Part shown: one piece after another, positions 6,498 through 6,547 of the stretch | Numbering within the stretch: position 1 is the stretch's first letter | How the letters are laid out: each line of letters begins with the position of its first letter | Assembly (NCBI GenBank): GCA_964503595.1 | Contig: CAZDAM010000139.1 | Coordinates: 1 to 6,547 of the forward strand | Length of the DNA: 6,547 bases | DNA from: CAZDAM01 sp964503595 | GTDB taxonomy: Bacteria; Muiribacteriota; UBA6191 | Direction: 5' to 3' | Notes under the pieces: model-generated | Told to the model about the DNA's origin: nothing | Databases searched by the model: none | The model's input: only the letters and a program-made list of their open reading frames with translations | Program-made: the position numbers and the translations under genes

Positions 6498-6547
6498 AGG
6501 GAAGTACTGTAGAATCCGGGTTGTGGAAAATTCAAGGAAAAATCAGG
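6498..6547. other. Upstream edge, no gene identified
   Basis: These 50 bases precede the GTG start of the GT4 gene. On the minus strand the GT4 frame is closed by a TGA near the edge and contains no ATG. The stretch is T-rich at its far end and may be the leader of the operon or the end of an upstream gene. It is too short to decide, and no convincing ribosome binding site or terminator hairpin is seen. Confidence 0.4.

Noticed and set aside
6503..6537. Possible promoter on the minus strand: TTGAAT, 18 bases, TACAGT, ahead of the GTG start
   Set aside because: The second hexamer matches the consensus at only four of six positions and the transcript would be nearly leaderless. The window edge prevents checking, so it is not listed as a feature.

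Overview
The window is one tightly packed, single-direction gene block read entirely on the minus strand. It has five complete genes and the first codons of a sixth, with no intergenic space larger than 3 bases. The content is bacterial surface-glycan biosynthesis. The predicted products are a cytosolic GT4 glycosyltransferase, a polytopic membrane glycosyltransferase (GT-C fold) fused to a phosphoribulokinase-like kinase, a class II aldolase/adducin-family enzyme, a tandem double sugar-phosphate nucleotidyltransferase, and a soluble DPM1-like GT2 glycosyltransferase. No RNA genes, mobile elements, CRISPR arrays or clear terminators are visible. The host cannot be assigned from this sequence. 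ATG, one GTG and TGA/TAA usage and the operon style say only 'bacterium', and no neighbouring housekeeping gene gives taxonomic help.

Layout in transcription order, from high to low coordinates: GT4 transferase (6497-5286, GTG start); a 3-base gap; GT-C/kinase fusion (5282-3294); an overlap of about 8 bases; aldolase (about 3301-2285); an overlap of about 13 bases; double nucleotidyltransferase (about 2297-732); a 4-base ATGA overlap; GT2 transferase (735-13); a 4-base ATGA overlap; start of the next gene (16 to beyond the window edge). This nesting implies one polycistronic transcript with translational coupling. The promoter and the final gene(s) lie at or beyond the window edges.

How the genes may work together (inference): the GT2 enzyme resembles enzymes that load a sugar onto a polyprenyl phosphate on the cytosolic face. 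The GT-C membrane protein resembles enzymes that use such lipid-linked sugars on the outer face, so the two make a plausible donor/acceptor pair. The kinase domain, aldolase and paired nucleotidyltransferases look like a small metabolic module making and activating an unusual phosphorylated sugar or polyol, which the GT4 and GT2 enzymes could use. The most unusual element is the GT-C to phosphoribulokinase-like fusion in one uninterrupted 662-residue reading frame. Next is the head-to-tail duplication of the nucleotidyltransferase domain with catalytic motifs kept in both halves.
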